Of a DNA stretch of 64,000 nt, positions 46,422 through 57,902 are shown one piece after another. The notes below the pieces were generated by a model. It saw nothing but the letters and a program-made list of their open reading frames with translations, searched no databases and had not been told where the DNA came from. Source of the stretch: Petunia secreta (lineage: Eukaryota > Streptophyta > Magnoliopsida > Solanales > Solanaceae); NCBI GenBank assembly GCA_029990175.1, contig JARKIP010000017.1:10930001-10994000 (forward strand). Direction: 5' to 3'. The number at the start of each line of letters is the position of its first letter. Position 1 is the stretch's first letter. Position numbers and translations under genes: made by a program.

Positions 46422-47850
46422 GAATACCAAGGAAAATAATTATTCAAAGTGTTCGATTTTTCTGATCACTTGTTCTTATTCTTTTTATTTGGTTTAATCA
46501 GTCAAGGAGTTGAATCAGGCTCTGCTTAATTGTGATTTTTTCTTCCCGATGGCTATCATGGAAAGACCATTCTTTTCATTCATTCTTTGTCTTTTTGATC
46601 TTCCTTTGAGATTAAACCAATCGATGTAGCGAATTTGGTAAGGATGTCGTCTCAAGATTTCGTATTGACTGTCTGATGCTCTCTACTTGTTAAAAGAAAA
46701 GATGATGGATAAATTGAAAAGGAGAAGCAAGCATCCTACTTTTTTTGTTGTATTTGCTTGTCTGTACCAAATATACACATGTGAATTGTATTGTATGCTT
46801 AGATGTACAACATGTTAATTGTATTATATGCTTAAATATACAACATGTCGATTGTTTTAGTTAAATCCCTGTTAGTTTGAGATTTTTTTAGACTGTTTAG
46901 TTTTAGTAGGAGTACTATCACTTTTGGCTAATTTTATATTAGTTTGAATCATTGGCAATCTTTTCTCCAAGTCCATTGAAAGTCTTCTTCCTTTAGGAGA
47001 ATATAATTTACTTAAAAAGTTCGAATGGATTCGAGAAAGCATTTTAAAAGGTATGGCTCTCCTTATCCAGCTTATCGTAGCAACAATCTAGCAATTTCAA
47101 ATAATTCATTTGCATTCTAAATGAGCTTTAATTTGTTGCTAAACTGATATGAGCTTGATATTTAACAGATTGTGAATCTGAAGTTTGACGATCCCAGCAT
47201 TGAAGAAAGTGATCAGCAATGTTGATACATCTAAAAATGTTAAAGAACAAGTTGAAGCACAAGGGGAAACCATTTGTCTGTTTTGTTAGAGGTCGTTTAA
47301 AAATGTTCTCATTTGTACTTGATGCAACTCTATTTTCTCTGCTGGTGGGAATTCATATATGTATATTCATACAATTTGGATGTGTATATTTTCTTGGTAA
47401 TTTGATACTTTTATCTTGTAATGATCTCTTACGTTTATATGAATATAGATTATTTTATACATTTCATGTGTGCAATGCTCATGTATATTTATGTATGTAC
47501 ATAAAGTATTATTGTTGAAAGGAACTACACTTAGCGAAAGGAAAATTGGTTGTTGAAAGCAACATAAAATGGTTGGATTCCTTGTTAGCTGTTAAGCTTT
47601 TCAACGACCGGATTATCAAATTAGCGAAGGGATAAGTAGGTCGCTAAAGATAGTGTAACGACTGGATTTATGCTTGTCATTAAAGGCTCTATAACGGCCG
47701 ACATGAAATCCGGTCGTTAACTTTTAACGTGAAGACCTATAACGATCGGTGACGACCGACTTTTTTCCCGTCGTTATAGACTTATAGCGACAGGATTTGA
47801 CCTTTTAACGACCAAATTTCCCCTCGCTAAAAGCTATTTTTCTTGTAGTG
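46422..47850. other. CACTA-2 right arm
   Basis: Starts with TSD GAATA of element C; AT-rich without a gene; subterminal AACGACCGG/CGGTCGTT motifs from about 47525 to 47820. Confidence 0.65.
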
Positions 47851-48250
47851 ATAGTTTGTAAATATTTTTGTTTTACTTTTGACCTTCTTCCACGTTATTC
47901 ACTTTAGACATGCCAAATTATCAAGCCACTAATGACTTTGTCAAAACTTGGTTACGAAACATTTAGTGAATCTAAAAATAATTTCTTAGCATCATAAATT
48001 CAGATCGAGAAGATAAATTTTTAATCTATATGCATATAAAAAAACACAATAAGGGAATATGAAAGTGTACACTAGTCATAATAAATAATAAATATTGAAT
48101 TTTTCTACTATTTGTGTAGTCGACAAATTAAAAACTTCAGATGGAAACAAACTAAGAATGACAAGAACTTCAGATGGAAACAAACTAAGAATGACAAGAT
48201 TATGATAGAGAAGAGAATGCTAAAAAATAAAAAATCTAGGATAATGAATC
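47851..48250. repeat. Unassigned flank with a 33-bp tandem duplication
   Basis: AT-rich sequence without a gene. Two perfect 33-bp copies (48133-48165 and 48166-48198) starting AACTTCAGATGG. The final 8 bases AATGAATC are the TSD of the next element. Confidence 0.8.
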
Positions 48251-49103
48251 CAGTGGCGGCCTTATAGTAAGGCCAGTAAAGCGGGGTCTTTAGGCCCCAA
48301 TGTTTGTAGGGCCCCATTTTTTTTTTTCACAATAATTAGATATAAGTGGTATTTTTCCTTAGCAAAGTTTGAGTATTTTAGTAAAAGCTACAACTTTTTC
48401 ATAAAAGAGGAAAACAAAACTTCCTTGATTAATTATTAACAGTGGTATTTGACTGGTGAGGCATGCTAATAGTGTTTTTGGATGATAACAAATAAATTTT
48501 TGAAATGTATAAGTAAATATTTTATTGCTCACCTTAGATCATGTTGTGACAAAGCAACATGATATTGCTCATTTTATTTTTCAGTATCGTTAGCGATTCT
48601 TTTACTCCTAATTTGTTAAACACAAGAGCCCATATACTATAAAACTTTTACTCTTTTGTTGTAAAAATAAGTCAAGAATTGAATAATATTTAGTAAAATG
48701 AATTTAATTCATGTTATGCTATTCTAAATTTTTAACTAAAATTTATTATTTTGGATATGTTTACTTCATATGTATATAGATTAATTCAGAATAATTTACT
48801 AGAATATAAATATGTCAACTAGTTCACTATAATCTGATTACATCAATGCAAAGAGTGAGATAAAAGAAATTAAACTTTAATAAAATTCTAAAAATGAGCT
48901 CTTAAAAATATTTAGTAAACAACAAAAACCTTTATCAGCAAATAGGGGATAATGTTCTTTAGCCAAACAAATCACTAATATTTGTGAGTTAAAATATATT
49001 CTTGATATTATTATGCTAAATATTATAATAAAAAAATTGCAAATGTGAAAAGGCAGAAAAGAAAATAGTTAATTTAATCCAAAAAATTAGGTAAAGTATT
49101 TTG

Positions 49104-49149
<46 letters not shown>

Positions 49150-49324
49150 GTTTGCAAGTAGTTTAGTACAAATTTTAGTATATGTAGAGTCAGCTAGTTA
49201 ATGAAAGTAATAAAAATGGTTAGTATTCACACAACAAAAAAAATACAATCTTAACAAAAAAAATATATTAAGGCCCCTTATCAAAATTTGGCTTTAGGCC
49301 ACCAACAATGTTGGGCCGCCCCTG
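48251..49324. mobile_element. Non-autonomous hAT-like element, 1,074 bp
   Basis: Ends CAGTGGCGGCC on the left and the complement of CAGGGGCGGCC on the right, flanked by a perfect 8-bp TSD AATGAATC (48243-48250, 49325-49332). An 8-bp TSD and CAG-G terminal repeats are standard for hAT elements. No transposase ORF; the interior is AT-rich with a T-run of ~39 at 49108-49146. Confidence 0.9.
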
Positions 49325-49332
49325 AATGAATC

Positions 49333-51479
49333 TCTCAATCATCGAGATAGTCTTTAATTCACCCAAAAATATGCACTTAGCATGATTTTTTTGATCATAA
49401 ATTGACAGTCGTTCTTAAGCTAGCAACAAGCATGTGTGCATAAATTAACGAAGACCGTTATAAACCATTTTTTTCAAATAATGAAGACCATCAAGAACTG
49501 TTCAATTTTTGTAACAGTCGAATCACGACATCTCTATAATAAATCTAAATCTAATTAATTACTTTCTTAAAATAACCTAGAGTACTGTTATTTGATCGTC
49601 ACAAATCTAAATGTTTTACCCAAAATTCATTCAAGCTAAAAAGGCATTATTAATTCAGATCTCAACAATTTAATTCGATTAAAGCACATCCAAATAATAG
49701 AATAATGTATTCAAAACTACCCAATAACTAACTCGTCAAACTCCTATATAAGAAATTTAGCTACTTGTGTTCAAATGAGAAATATAATAAAACTCGTTAA
49801 AGCAAATATCTATAACAAGAGAAATAAGAAAAGTTAGATAAAACTCTTTGAATCATCCGTTAAAACAGACTTGAGGATCTTTCGAGCTCAAGCGTACATC
49901 TACGGTTGATCTTTCTCAATTTCCAAGTCATGATGTGGACTGAGAAAAGGTTAGAATGCGTATATACCCCATAGGAAAATGTGGGACAAATTGACCCCCT
50001 GATTTTGTTTGCACCCAAACTTTTACCTTCATAGCTGATAAATATCTTGCAATGTTATAAACTTCCAGCTCCAACTTTCCATCACGATTGATGAACGGCC
50101 TTGACACCTGCTAACCTTAATTTCTTAAGTTTACTTCATAAAAAGAGAAAATCTTCCGATCCACATGTTCGATCCTTAGCCTTTTCATTCCAAAAGCCGT
50201 CACTAGGCTATAAATCTACATTCGCCAATTTACCTCTCTTAATGAATTTTAAGACATTTCCTCCAAATTCATTCCTACCCATCCAAACACATGTAATAAG
50301 CACAAAACGTTCAACTCCACATAAAAATCATTTATAAGAACACCAAAATGTGAGGTAAATGATACTAAAATGTATGTGTTACCTGAAAATCACAAGGCAT
50401 AAAATAAAATTTCTTGAAAATTTTAATTAAGTTATTATCTTTAAGAATACATAAGGAATACTTATAATGTTTGGTTTTGCTTTATGCAATAACACAATAA
50501 ATAAGATAATTACTGATACATGTACTGAATATTCGACACAGGCCCATATGCATGCAATTTGCGTTTTCGTAACCTTTGTGTTCAAATTTGATATAAATTT
50601 CAATAGACTTGATTTATATTATTTAAAATCATACCCCCAAAAAATGATTTAACCTGTTAGGATTGAGTAATCTAACAGATAACAGAGAAAAGCTAAAGCA
50701 TTTACATTCAAATTCAGTGTTGTACATATGTAATCCCAAGTTTAGTGGAGATAGAATTAGCATAGCTCACATACAAGAGTCCCACTATGACTAAACAATG
50801 CTGGATCCCAAGATGTATTTATAGTAGTTCTGATCCTCTAATGGACATAACGTGAATATTTGTTATATCTCTAAAAGTAAATCCTTTTATGGTATTGGAG
50901 CCAAGTCAAGAATCACGTCAATTACCATACCTTCTCACTCAATCACCAGTTTTACTATATAGTCGGCTTACTGAAGCCCTTTCCGGTTCTCAACCAATGT
51001 AGCTCTTACTAATCTAAAAGCTTGACAAATTATTTTTTTTTTGTGTGAAAATCATCACTCCAATTCTTGCACTGCATGGCGACCACTTAGAAGGATATGT
51101 AGGTGGTAGCCATAAATGCCCTCCTATTTATAGGAACAAAATGGTAAAGAAAAACCTTAAAAAGACACGCTAGACTTAGGAAATAAACCCTAACTTGGAG
51201 GTTAAGCTTAAACTAATAAAACCGGGTGAAAAATCACAGTTTGGGGGCTTAATTTGGCACTCCTTGAGCTCCTTTTGTGCTTGAATTGTCTTTTTATTTT
51301 AGTTCAGATACTGGCCCAAATTGGCCTCCTTTGGACCCCTACTTTGGGCTTCTTCAAAACCTGATTTTGGATTCTTCTAAGTACTTTTTTGGATCTCTTC
51401 AAGAGCTAATCTTTTGGGCCCAATCTTCGTATTGTTGTACTCCAACTTAGGCCAAAAATATTTCAGGATTTCCACATAA
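49333..51479. other. AT-rich intergenic DNA, no gene recognised
   Basis: Only short open frames without domains. Two TATAAATA-like boxes on the minus strand (near 50815 and 51125) hint at decayed LTRs or promoters, but no terminal repeats or TSD could be defined. Confidence 0.5.
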
Positions 51480-51489
51480 ATAGAAAAAA

Positions 51490-52445
51490 GAAAATTTACA
51501 CTATATAACTACCCTAATAGCTTAATTACATAATATACCAATACTTTTAAATATTTTACCCTATATAACAATACTTTCTACATTTTTACAAAACATACCA
51601 TTTTCATTTCCCACTCCCCCAAACTTAAAACCCTAATTTCTTCCCCATCTTTCTCTCTCTTTCTCTTCCCTCCTCCCCCTATCCACCCACCCCGCCGTCC
51701 CCCTCCCCCTCGCCGGCAACCACCCCATCGCTGCTGCTATTCTCACGGCGGCTGAGCCACTGCTCCGTCACTGGTGCTCCGATCTGCTCCTCCATCTCTT
51801 TTTTTTTTTTTTTGGTTTTATATGTGTATTTTATTTGTATAAACATGTATAAGGTTTGTATTATGTGTATGTGTATGTTTTTGGTACATTAATACATTAA
51901 ATATTTTTTGAATATCTTTGTATATTGTTGTATATTTGTGTATTTTTATACTTTCAAGTGTATGTTTGGCAAAATTGTGGTTTTGTATATTGTATATTTT
52001 TGTAGATTTTTGGTATTTATGTGTATGTGTGTTTCATATGTATATGAATAAGTTTTTTGCATATCCACAAATTTATTTTTATGTCTTTGTATGTTTGGGG
52101 TGTATTGAAGTGTATATTTTGTATATTCTATTTTGTAAAAGTGTATATCTTGTATGAATGTGTAATTTGTATGTTTTTTATACCTTTTTATACATTTTTT
52201 TCAGATTTTTTTTTTTTTTTTAAAAAAATTCGGCTACCACCACCGGCGGCCGGCGACTGGCCACCGGCGGCAACGCTGTGACTGGGAGCAGTGGGTGTGG
52301 GAGGGTTTAAAACCTTCATTTGTATGGTTTTAATGGAAGTTGTATATGATTTGTAAAAAAAGTATTGGTATGTTTTGTAAAATGGTATAGTATTGGTATT
52401 TTTTGTAAATTTGGTATTAGGGTGGTATATTTGTGTAATTCTCCC
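51490..52445. mobile_element. Non-autonomous Mutator-like element with GC-rich inserts
   Basis: Imperfect inverted ends, left GAAAATTTACACTATATAAC and right the complement of GAGAATTACACAAATATACC, and a 10-bp repeat ATAGAAAAAA at 51480-51489 and 52446-52455, fitting the 8-11-bp TSD of MULEs (although A-rich). Two GC-rich blocks (about 51680-51800 and 52230-52300) with CGG/CCG triplets stand out from the AT-rich rest and may be captured gene pieces (Pack-MULE). No transposase. Confidence 0.65.
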
Positions 52446-52455
52446 ATAGAAAAAA

Positions 52456-53950
52456 AATTTCACCTAGTGCCCTCAATAAGACATGGTCTTACCTAATTGC
52501 CCCCACTTACGAATGTTTTAACTAAATGTCCTCCACATCATATCCCCCCCTTATGAAAGGACTATTTTGCCCCAATTTGTTTAATTCACGCTGAATATGT
52601 TTCCTTCTCTCTTTCCCCATTCTTGGCCTCCTTATTTCTTCTTTGTGTGCTGAAAATTTGGGATTTTTTTTTGTGTTTGCTTGATTCCAGTGATTTGAAG
52701 GTTTTTATTGCCTATGGCTATTAGATATTCATGTTTTGCATAGAGCTTAGAATCTTGACCATGGCCAAGAGTTGCGTAGACTTTCTCTGCAAGGTGCTTA
52801 TTGCAGTAGAGTTTAAAGTCTTCGCTATTGCCAGTACTTGCAAAGATGTTCCGTGTAAGTTGTCGCTTCCACCAGAACTTAGAGTCTTGGCTATTGCCAA
52901 GAGTTGCACAGACTTTATCTCCAACTTGTTCACTGCAGTAGAGGTAGAATTCTTGGCAATTGCCAATAGTTTTAGAGATTTTTAGTGTATGGTCCCCCTT
53001 GCAATAGAACTTAAAGTCTTGGCTATTGCCAAGAGTTGCAGAGACTTTCTCTGCAAGTTTTTGCACTGCAATATAGGTAAAAGTCTTGGCAATTGCCAAT
53101 ATTTGCAGAGACTATTTGTACAAGTTGCTCCTTCTACTGGAGTTTAAAGTCCTGGCAATTGTCAATACTTGTAGAGACTATTTGTACAAGTTGCCCCCTT
53201 CCGATGGAGTTTAAAGTGTTGGCTATTGACAATAGTTGTAGAGACTTTTTCTGTAGTTGTAGAGATCATGGCAACATGGCTTAAAGTCTTGGTAATAGGA
53301 AAGAATTCTCTACAAGCCTCCCATTGCAGTAGAGTTTAAAGTCTTGGCTATTGCCAATACTTTAGAGATTTTTAGTGTAAGTTTCCCTTTGCAGCAGAAC
53401 TTAAAGTCTTGGCTATTGCCAAGACTTGCAGAGATTATTTTCCTTAAGTTGGCCAGTGCAAGAGGGCTTAAAGTCTTAGCAATAGCCAAGAAGTCTCTCC
53501 CAGGTGCCCATTGCACCAGAGCTTAAACTCTTAGCTATAAGCCAAGGGTTGCAGAGACTTTCTCTGCAAGTTGGCACTTGCAACAGGCCATAGAGTCTTG
53601 GCAATAGGCAAGAAGTGTATTTAGGGTGCTGATTGCACCAGAGCTTAAACTCTTGGCAATAGTTGCAGAGAACTTTACCCTTACAACTTGAAGAAATATT
53701 ACGTTGAATCTTCTCTTTAACAGAGCAATCTGTAAAAGGAATGAGGTTTTATGGTATTCTTGATAGTGTGAATGGAGAAAAGGTAGGGGAGGGACTGGGG
53801 CGCGTATTTTTATTGGTTTGTAGGGGTATTTTGGTCCGAAAAAAGTTTCATTAAACTAATGAGGGCATTTTTGCTAAACATCTGTTAGTGAGGGCATTTT
53901 GGCAAACCAAAGCTTCCCGTGTCATATTTTTGCAAATGAGCCCATAAATG
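52456..53950. mobile_element. Possible second MULE-like element enclosing a minisatellite
   Basis: Left (52470-52580) and right (53810-53930, reverse complement) flanks share a diffuse pattern of GCCCTCA-TAA and CAAAATACCCC-type stretches, like diverged long inverted repeats. No TSD identified; boundaries are approximate. Confidence 0.35.
52740..53690. repeat. Minisatellite of ~65 bp, about 15 units, each with a palindrome
   Basis: Units repeat every ~62-70 bp with the core AAAGTCTTGGCTATTGCCAA. CTTGGC and GCCAAG form a 6-bp inverted repeat around TATT or AATT, intact in several units (near 52884, 53018, 53407) and decayed in others. The minus strand is open from 53099 to 52632 (155 codons) and encodes LGNSQDF-type repeated segments, but no known domain. 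Confidence 0.88.
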
Positions 53951-54309
53951 GCCCTCAATATACCATATTAACAAGTCACCTAGCACTAACATAATCTAGC
54001 CACAATATTTAAATTTAAAATTTAATTTATAATTAAAATATGACATATAATTAGATTGATATTCTTTATATATAACTTCTATACACATATATACACACAT
54101 ATATTTATTTATATTTTTTAAATATTTATATAATCAAATTATATCTAATAAATATGCTAGAAAAAGAAAGAAAATGCAAAATATGTTTACAAAAAATGGA
54201 TAAGGGTTGGGAATGGTTATGTGGGGTAATAATCTCAAATAATTATAAGGCTGGCGTATTCCATTTCTTTTGGGCTTGAGCTCTACTTTCAAAACAAGAC
54301 TCCTTTTAA
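53951..54309. other. AT-rich DNA between repeats
   Basis: Very AT-rich with TATATA runs near 54070-54130. No gene or repeat unit recognised. Confidence 0.5.
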
Positions 54310-55190
54310 ATTAGGAAATTTTACATAAAAGTACAATATTTAGAACTTAATTACCAAACATAGCAATATTTTAGCAAAATAACCCTATATAGAGGAAAAC
54401 ACAAGTTAATTACTAATATAGCAACTTATGTCAAAAATTATTGCTATGTTGGTTTATTTCTTTATTTTGCTACAGTTTGGGGACTTTTTTATAATTTTCA
54501 AAATATTGGTCCTAATATATAAGTTTTTTTCCTCATTTTCTATTTTATTTCAAAATTTCCCAATTGTTGCTCCCTATTCACGCTTATCTCGTCGTTTCAG
54601 CCCCATTTCTGCTCGTTTTTTACTGTATCACGATCGTTTTTTCCTCACTTTTCTCCCTCATTTTCTCCCCCACGTTCTCCACTATCATCCCTATTTTTGA
54701 ACCGTTTCATAACTGTTTTCAGTGTTTAAATTTTCGGTTTTTTTCTTTTTTTAGGGTTTTATTTTTTTCCACCTTTTTTTTTGTTTCAATGTCTAATTCT
54801 AGTTCGTCTTCTGATACTAGGGAATTTAGCAGTAAAACAAAACTTGATATAACTATTTCTAAAAGTGGGTCGAAATCTATTTTAAAACTTAAAGGTCTTG
54901 TTTCTAAGTCGAAAGAAACCCCGCAACAACTGAAGCGTGTAACGCGGTCGTCTGCGTCTCCTTCTACGGGTAAAGTTAAAGGTAAAATTGTGGTTGATGA
55001 TGATGATTTTTGAAGAAGATACTCCACTATTGAAAAAAATTCGAATTTCTGTGTTGGCTGATGTAGCATTACAGGTACTTAACTTTTCTTTTTAGTTTTT
55101 TGTTTCTTTTTCCTGTTTTATGTATCTATTTGTTTATTTTGTTGTTTCTTGCTATATTTGATTTGGTATTGCATGTGTTTGTACTGTATT

Positions 55191-55575
55191 TTACTATTTC
55201 TTTTGTGTATTTTCACTGTTTCTGTAATGCTTTACTGTTTCTGCTATGTGTTATACTGTTTCTGTAGTGTATTATTACTATTTTTGTAGTGTATTATTAC
55301 TATTTTTGTAGTGTATTTACTGTTGTTGTTGTAGTGTTTGTACTCTTTCTATAGTTTTTTTACTGTTTATGTAGTGTATTTACTGTTTCTTTGTCTTTTA
55401 CTGTTTCAGCATTATATTTTACCGTTTCTGTAGTGTATTTACTGTTGTTGTAGTGTTTGTACTGTTTCTATAGTGTTTTTTACTGTTTCGGTAGCGTATT
55501 TACTGTTTCTGTAGTGTATTTACTGTTTCTGTGTCTTTTACTGTTTCTACATTGTATTTTACTGTTCCTGTATTG
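55191..55575. repeat. Intronic ~20-bp minisatellite in the Ulp1-type gene
   Basis: Repeats of TTTACTGTTTCTGTAGTGTA and variants fill most of intron 1. CTGTTTC recurs in sense orientation. Confidence 0.88.
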
Positions 55576-56437
55576 TACTTAATATTTTTTAACTGAGTTG
55601 GATTTTTCCTTTTTAGGGTGTATCATTTTATATACCCCAGGATTTTATTGGAAAGAGTTCTATCTACAGCTTACTACAGATGGTGACATTGCAATGCATT
55701 TGAAAGATGTCTTAAGTCTGTTGCAGTTGGAAATGTTCAAAAATACATGGTTTGGTTATTTGTTACAGGTAGAACATTTTCCCGTTCAGACTCAGTTGCT
55801 TCAGACTTTGCTCGTGCATGAGATTGAGTCCTCCCAGCCTCATACGTTTGAGGTTTGTGTGAATGGTTCGTGTTTGCAATTCGGGTTGCATGAGTTTGCA
55901 TTAGTGTCGGGTTTAAAGTGCTATGGGGATATACTGAGTTTTGTTGATACGAGTGGTCCAAGTCGGTTGATGAGTAGTTACTTCCCGAACATGGAGAAGG
56001 TGTCTCACATAGATATTAAGAATGCTCTTACTCAATCGAAGTGGATTGGTGATGCTGATGCAGTTAAGATTGCAGTTCTGTATGTGATTATGAATTTTGT
56101 GATGTCTGTATCTGATGTGCAAACTGTTTCTAAGAAATATTTTGATTTGGTTGAGCCTGGTCTTTACGAGGACTATCCATGGGGTATAGATTCTTTTAAA
56201 GAATTGTTTGATAGTATTCACAAGAAGGTGAAAATTAGCAGTACATATTTTCGGCTAGTAGGTTTGCCTTCTGCGTTGTACGTATGGTTTTATGAGTGCC
56301 GGACATACATTCTGTCATCAGTAGTTGTGCGTGTTAGGAGTCGAACTCCTTGTATCTTGAACTGAAAAGTGACGAGTGATCTTTCAAAGTATAAGACAGT
56401 TTGTAAGATTTTAGAGGACCGAGGCAACAAGATATAA

Positions 56438-56550
56438 TTTCATTCCTTTAGTATCTGTTTCATTCTTCATGTATCTGTTTCATTCTTCATGTATCTGTCT
56501 CATTCTTTATGTATCTGTTTCATTCTCTATGTATCCGTTTCATTTCTTTA
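56438..56550. repeat. Intronic 20-bp repeat, about five units
   Basis: Units of GTATCTGTTTCATTCTTCAT with one or two changes each, in the intron after the DUF1985 exon. Confidence 0.9.
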
Positions 56551-57862
56551 TGTTTTTAAATTGATTGGTCTACTGTTATGTAATGTGTAGCCGGTTTTTC
56601 GACCTATGCAGCCGACCGCTGCTGAGTTGGCCAGTTTGGAGTTGGTGGTTGATACGGACGCACCTGTAGCGGATGATATGCAGGATCCTTCTAAGGAGGA
56701 TATTTTTGTCCGCCATGGAGGGCCTCGTCCCTCCTCTCCTGCTGCTTTTGTCCACAGTCCTTCTAAAGATGCTGGAAAGCAGGCACAGTCAAGTTTGTCG
56801 AAACCGGCGCAGGCGGTTGATTATAAAGCTAAGATTGACTTAGTTTAGAAAGTATGTTTAATTTTTTGAAGTAGTTAAAACAGTTAGAAATATTGTGATA
56901 CTATTTTGGTACATTCTGATACAATTTTTGTTTTTTGTTTCAGCTCACTACTGACTTGGAGTTATTAAAGGGTCATTTAAGCATTGTTTTTTAATTATAT
57001 TTTGTCTATGTTTTTTTTACTTTGTTTAAACAGTTAGAATTATTGTGATACTGTTTTCGCCTTTGTTTCTTTTGAAGATTGATGATAAGTTTAACGATGT
57101 TAAGGAATTCTTTGGTGAGGAGCTTAGAAAAGTTGTTGGTGAAATTAAGCTACTTGCGCAAGGATAGGTATTTCTTGTTGATGAAACAGTTTATTATTTC
57201 TTGTTGATGTAATATTGGTTTGAATTAAGTTTTTATTTTTTTGGAAACAGGGTACTCAAAGTGGTGCATTTAATGCTCGAGATTCACCAACGTCACCACT
57301 TACTAGTGGTTATACAGTGAAGCTCAATTCGGATGATTTTGGTGATACAAAAATGTTTGAATCAGATGTTTGTGCTGATACAGGCACTTTTAATGTTGAT
57401 ACGGCTAATATTACGGTATGTACCTTATTCCAGTTATCCTAAACAACTGGATACACTTAGATACAAATAGTTACAAATAGAAAAATTCAACAAGCCAATG
57501 AAATTGTACACCTACAGTTTCTCATTTTTATGAATTATTTTTCCGTTTCTTTTTTAGCCATCTGCTACTGGTGGAGCGGATGATGTAACAGGCAGCAGCG
57601 GAAAGCCTATTTCTATGTCATCTGATACAGTTCAAACTGATGGTGCCATGGTCAGAAAAGGTGTTGGATCTTTCAGTGGTGGTGTCAGTAATGTAGAAAC
57701 AGTTGCTAGTGGAAAACCCGTTCCAATGCCCGCAATGGTTGAAACAAAGATTTCTTTGACCCCTTCATTTGCTGGTGCTGATTTGCAATTCCCAAATCTC
57801 GACCTTGGTTTGAATTTTAGCCAAGACCTTCTGAAGACTCCCAAACCTGAGAAGGTGTGCGT

Positions 57863-57902
<40 letters not shown>

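Larger units (their letters stand above)
38072..47850. mobile_element. CACTA-2: second CACTA element of the same family, with nested Ty3 element C
   Basis: Left end CACAACAAGAAAA (one mismatch from CACTACAAGAAA) at 38072; right end TTTTTCTTGTAGTG ends at 47850. TSD ATA at 38069-38071 and 47851-47853. Subterminal AACGACC/CGGTCGTT repeats at both ends match CACTA-1, and the last ~100 bp (TTTTAACGACCAA...CCCCTCG) align with CACTA-1 in the same orientation. Without element C the length is about 3.3 kb. No transposase motif is visible. The left-end mismatch may have stopped further movement. Confidence 0.92.

Noticed and set aside
50655..51479. Possible solo LTR with minus-strand TATA boxes
   Set aside because: No TG...CA ends, no primer-site-adjacent boundary and no TSD could be defined.
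52740..53690. CRISPR-like array or NF1-type binding sites (TTGGC-N-GCCAA)
   Set aside because: Units are wholly repeated without unique spacers, the genome is a plant, and the spacing (N4) and kingdom do not fit NF1.
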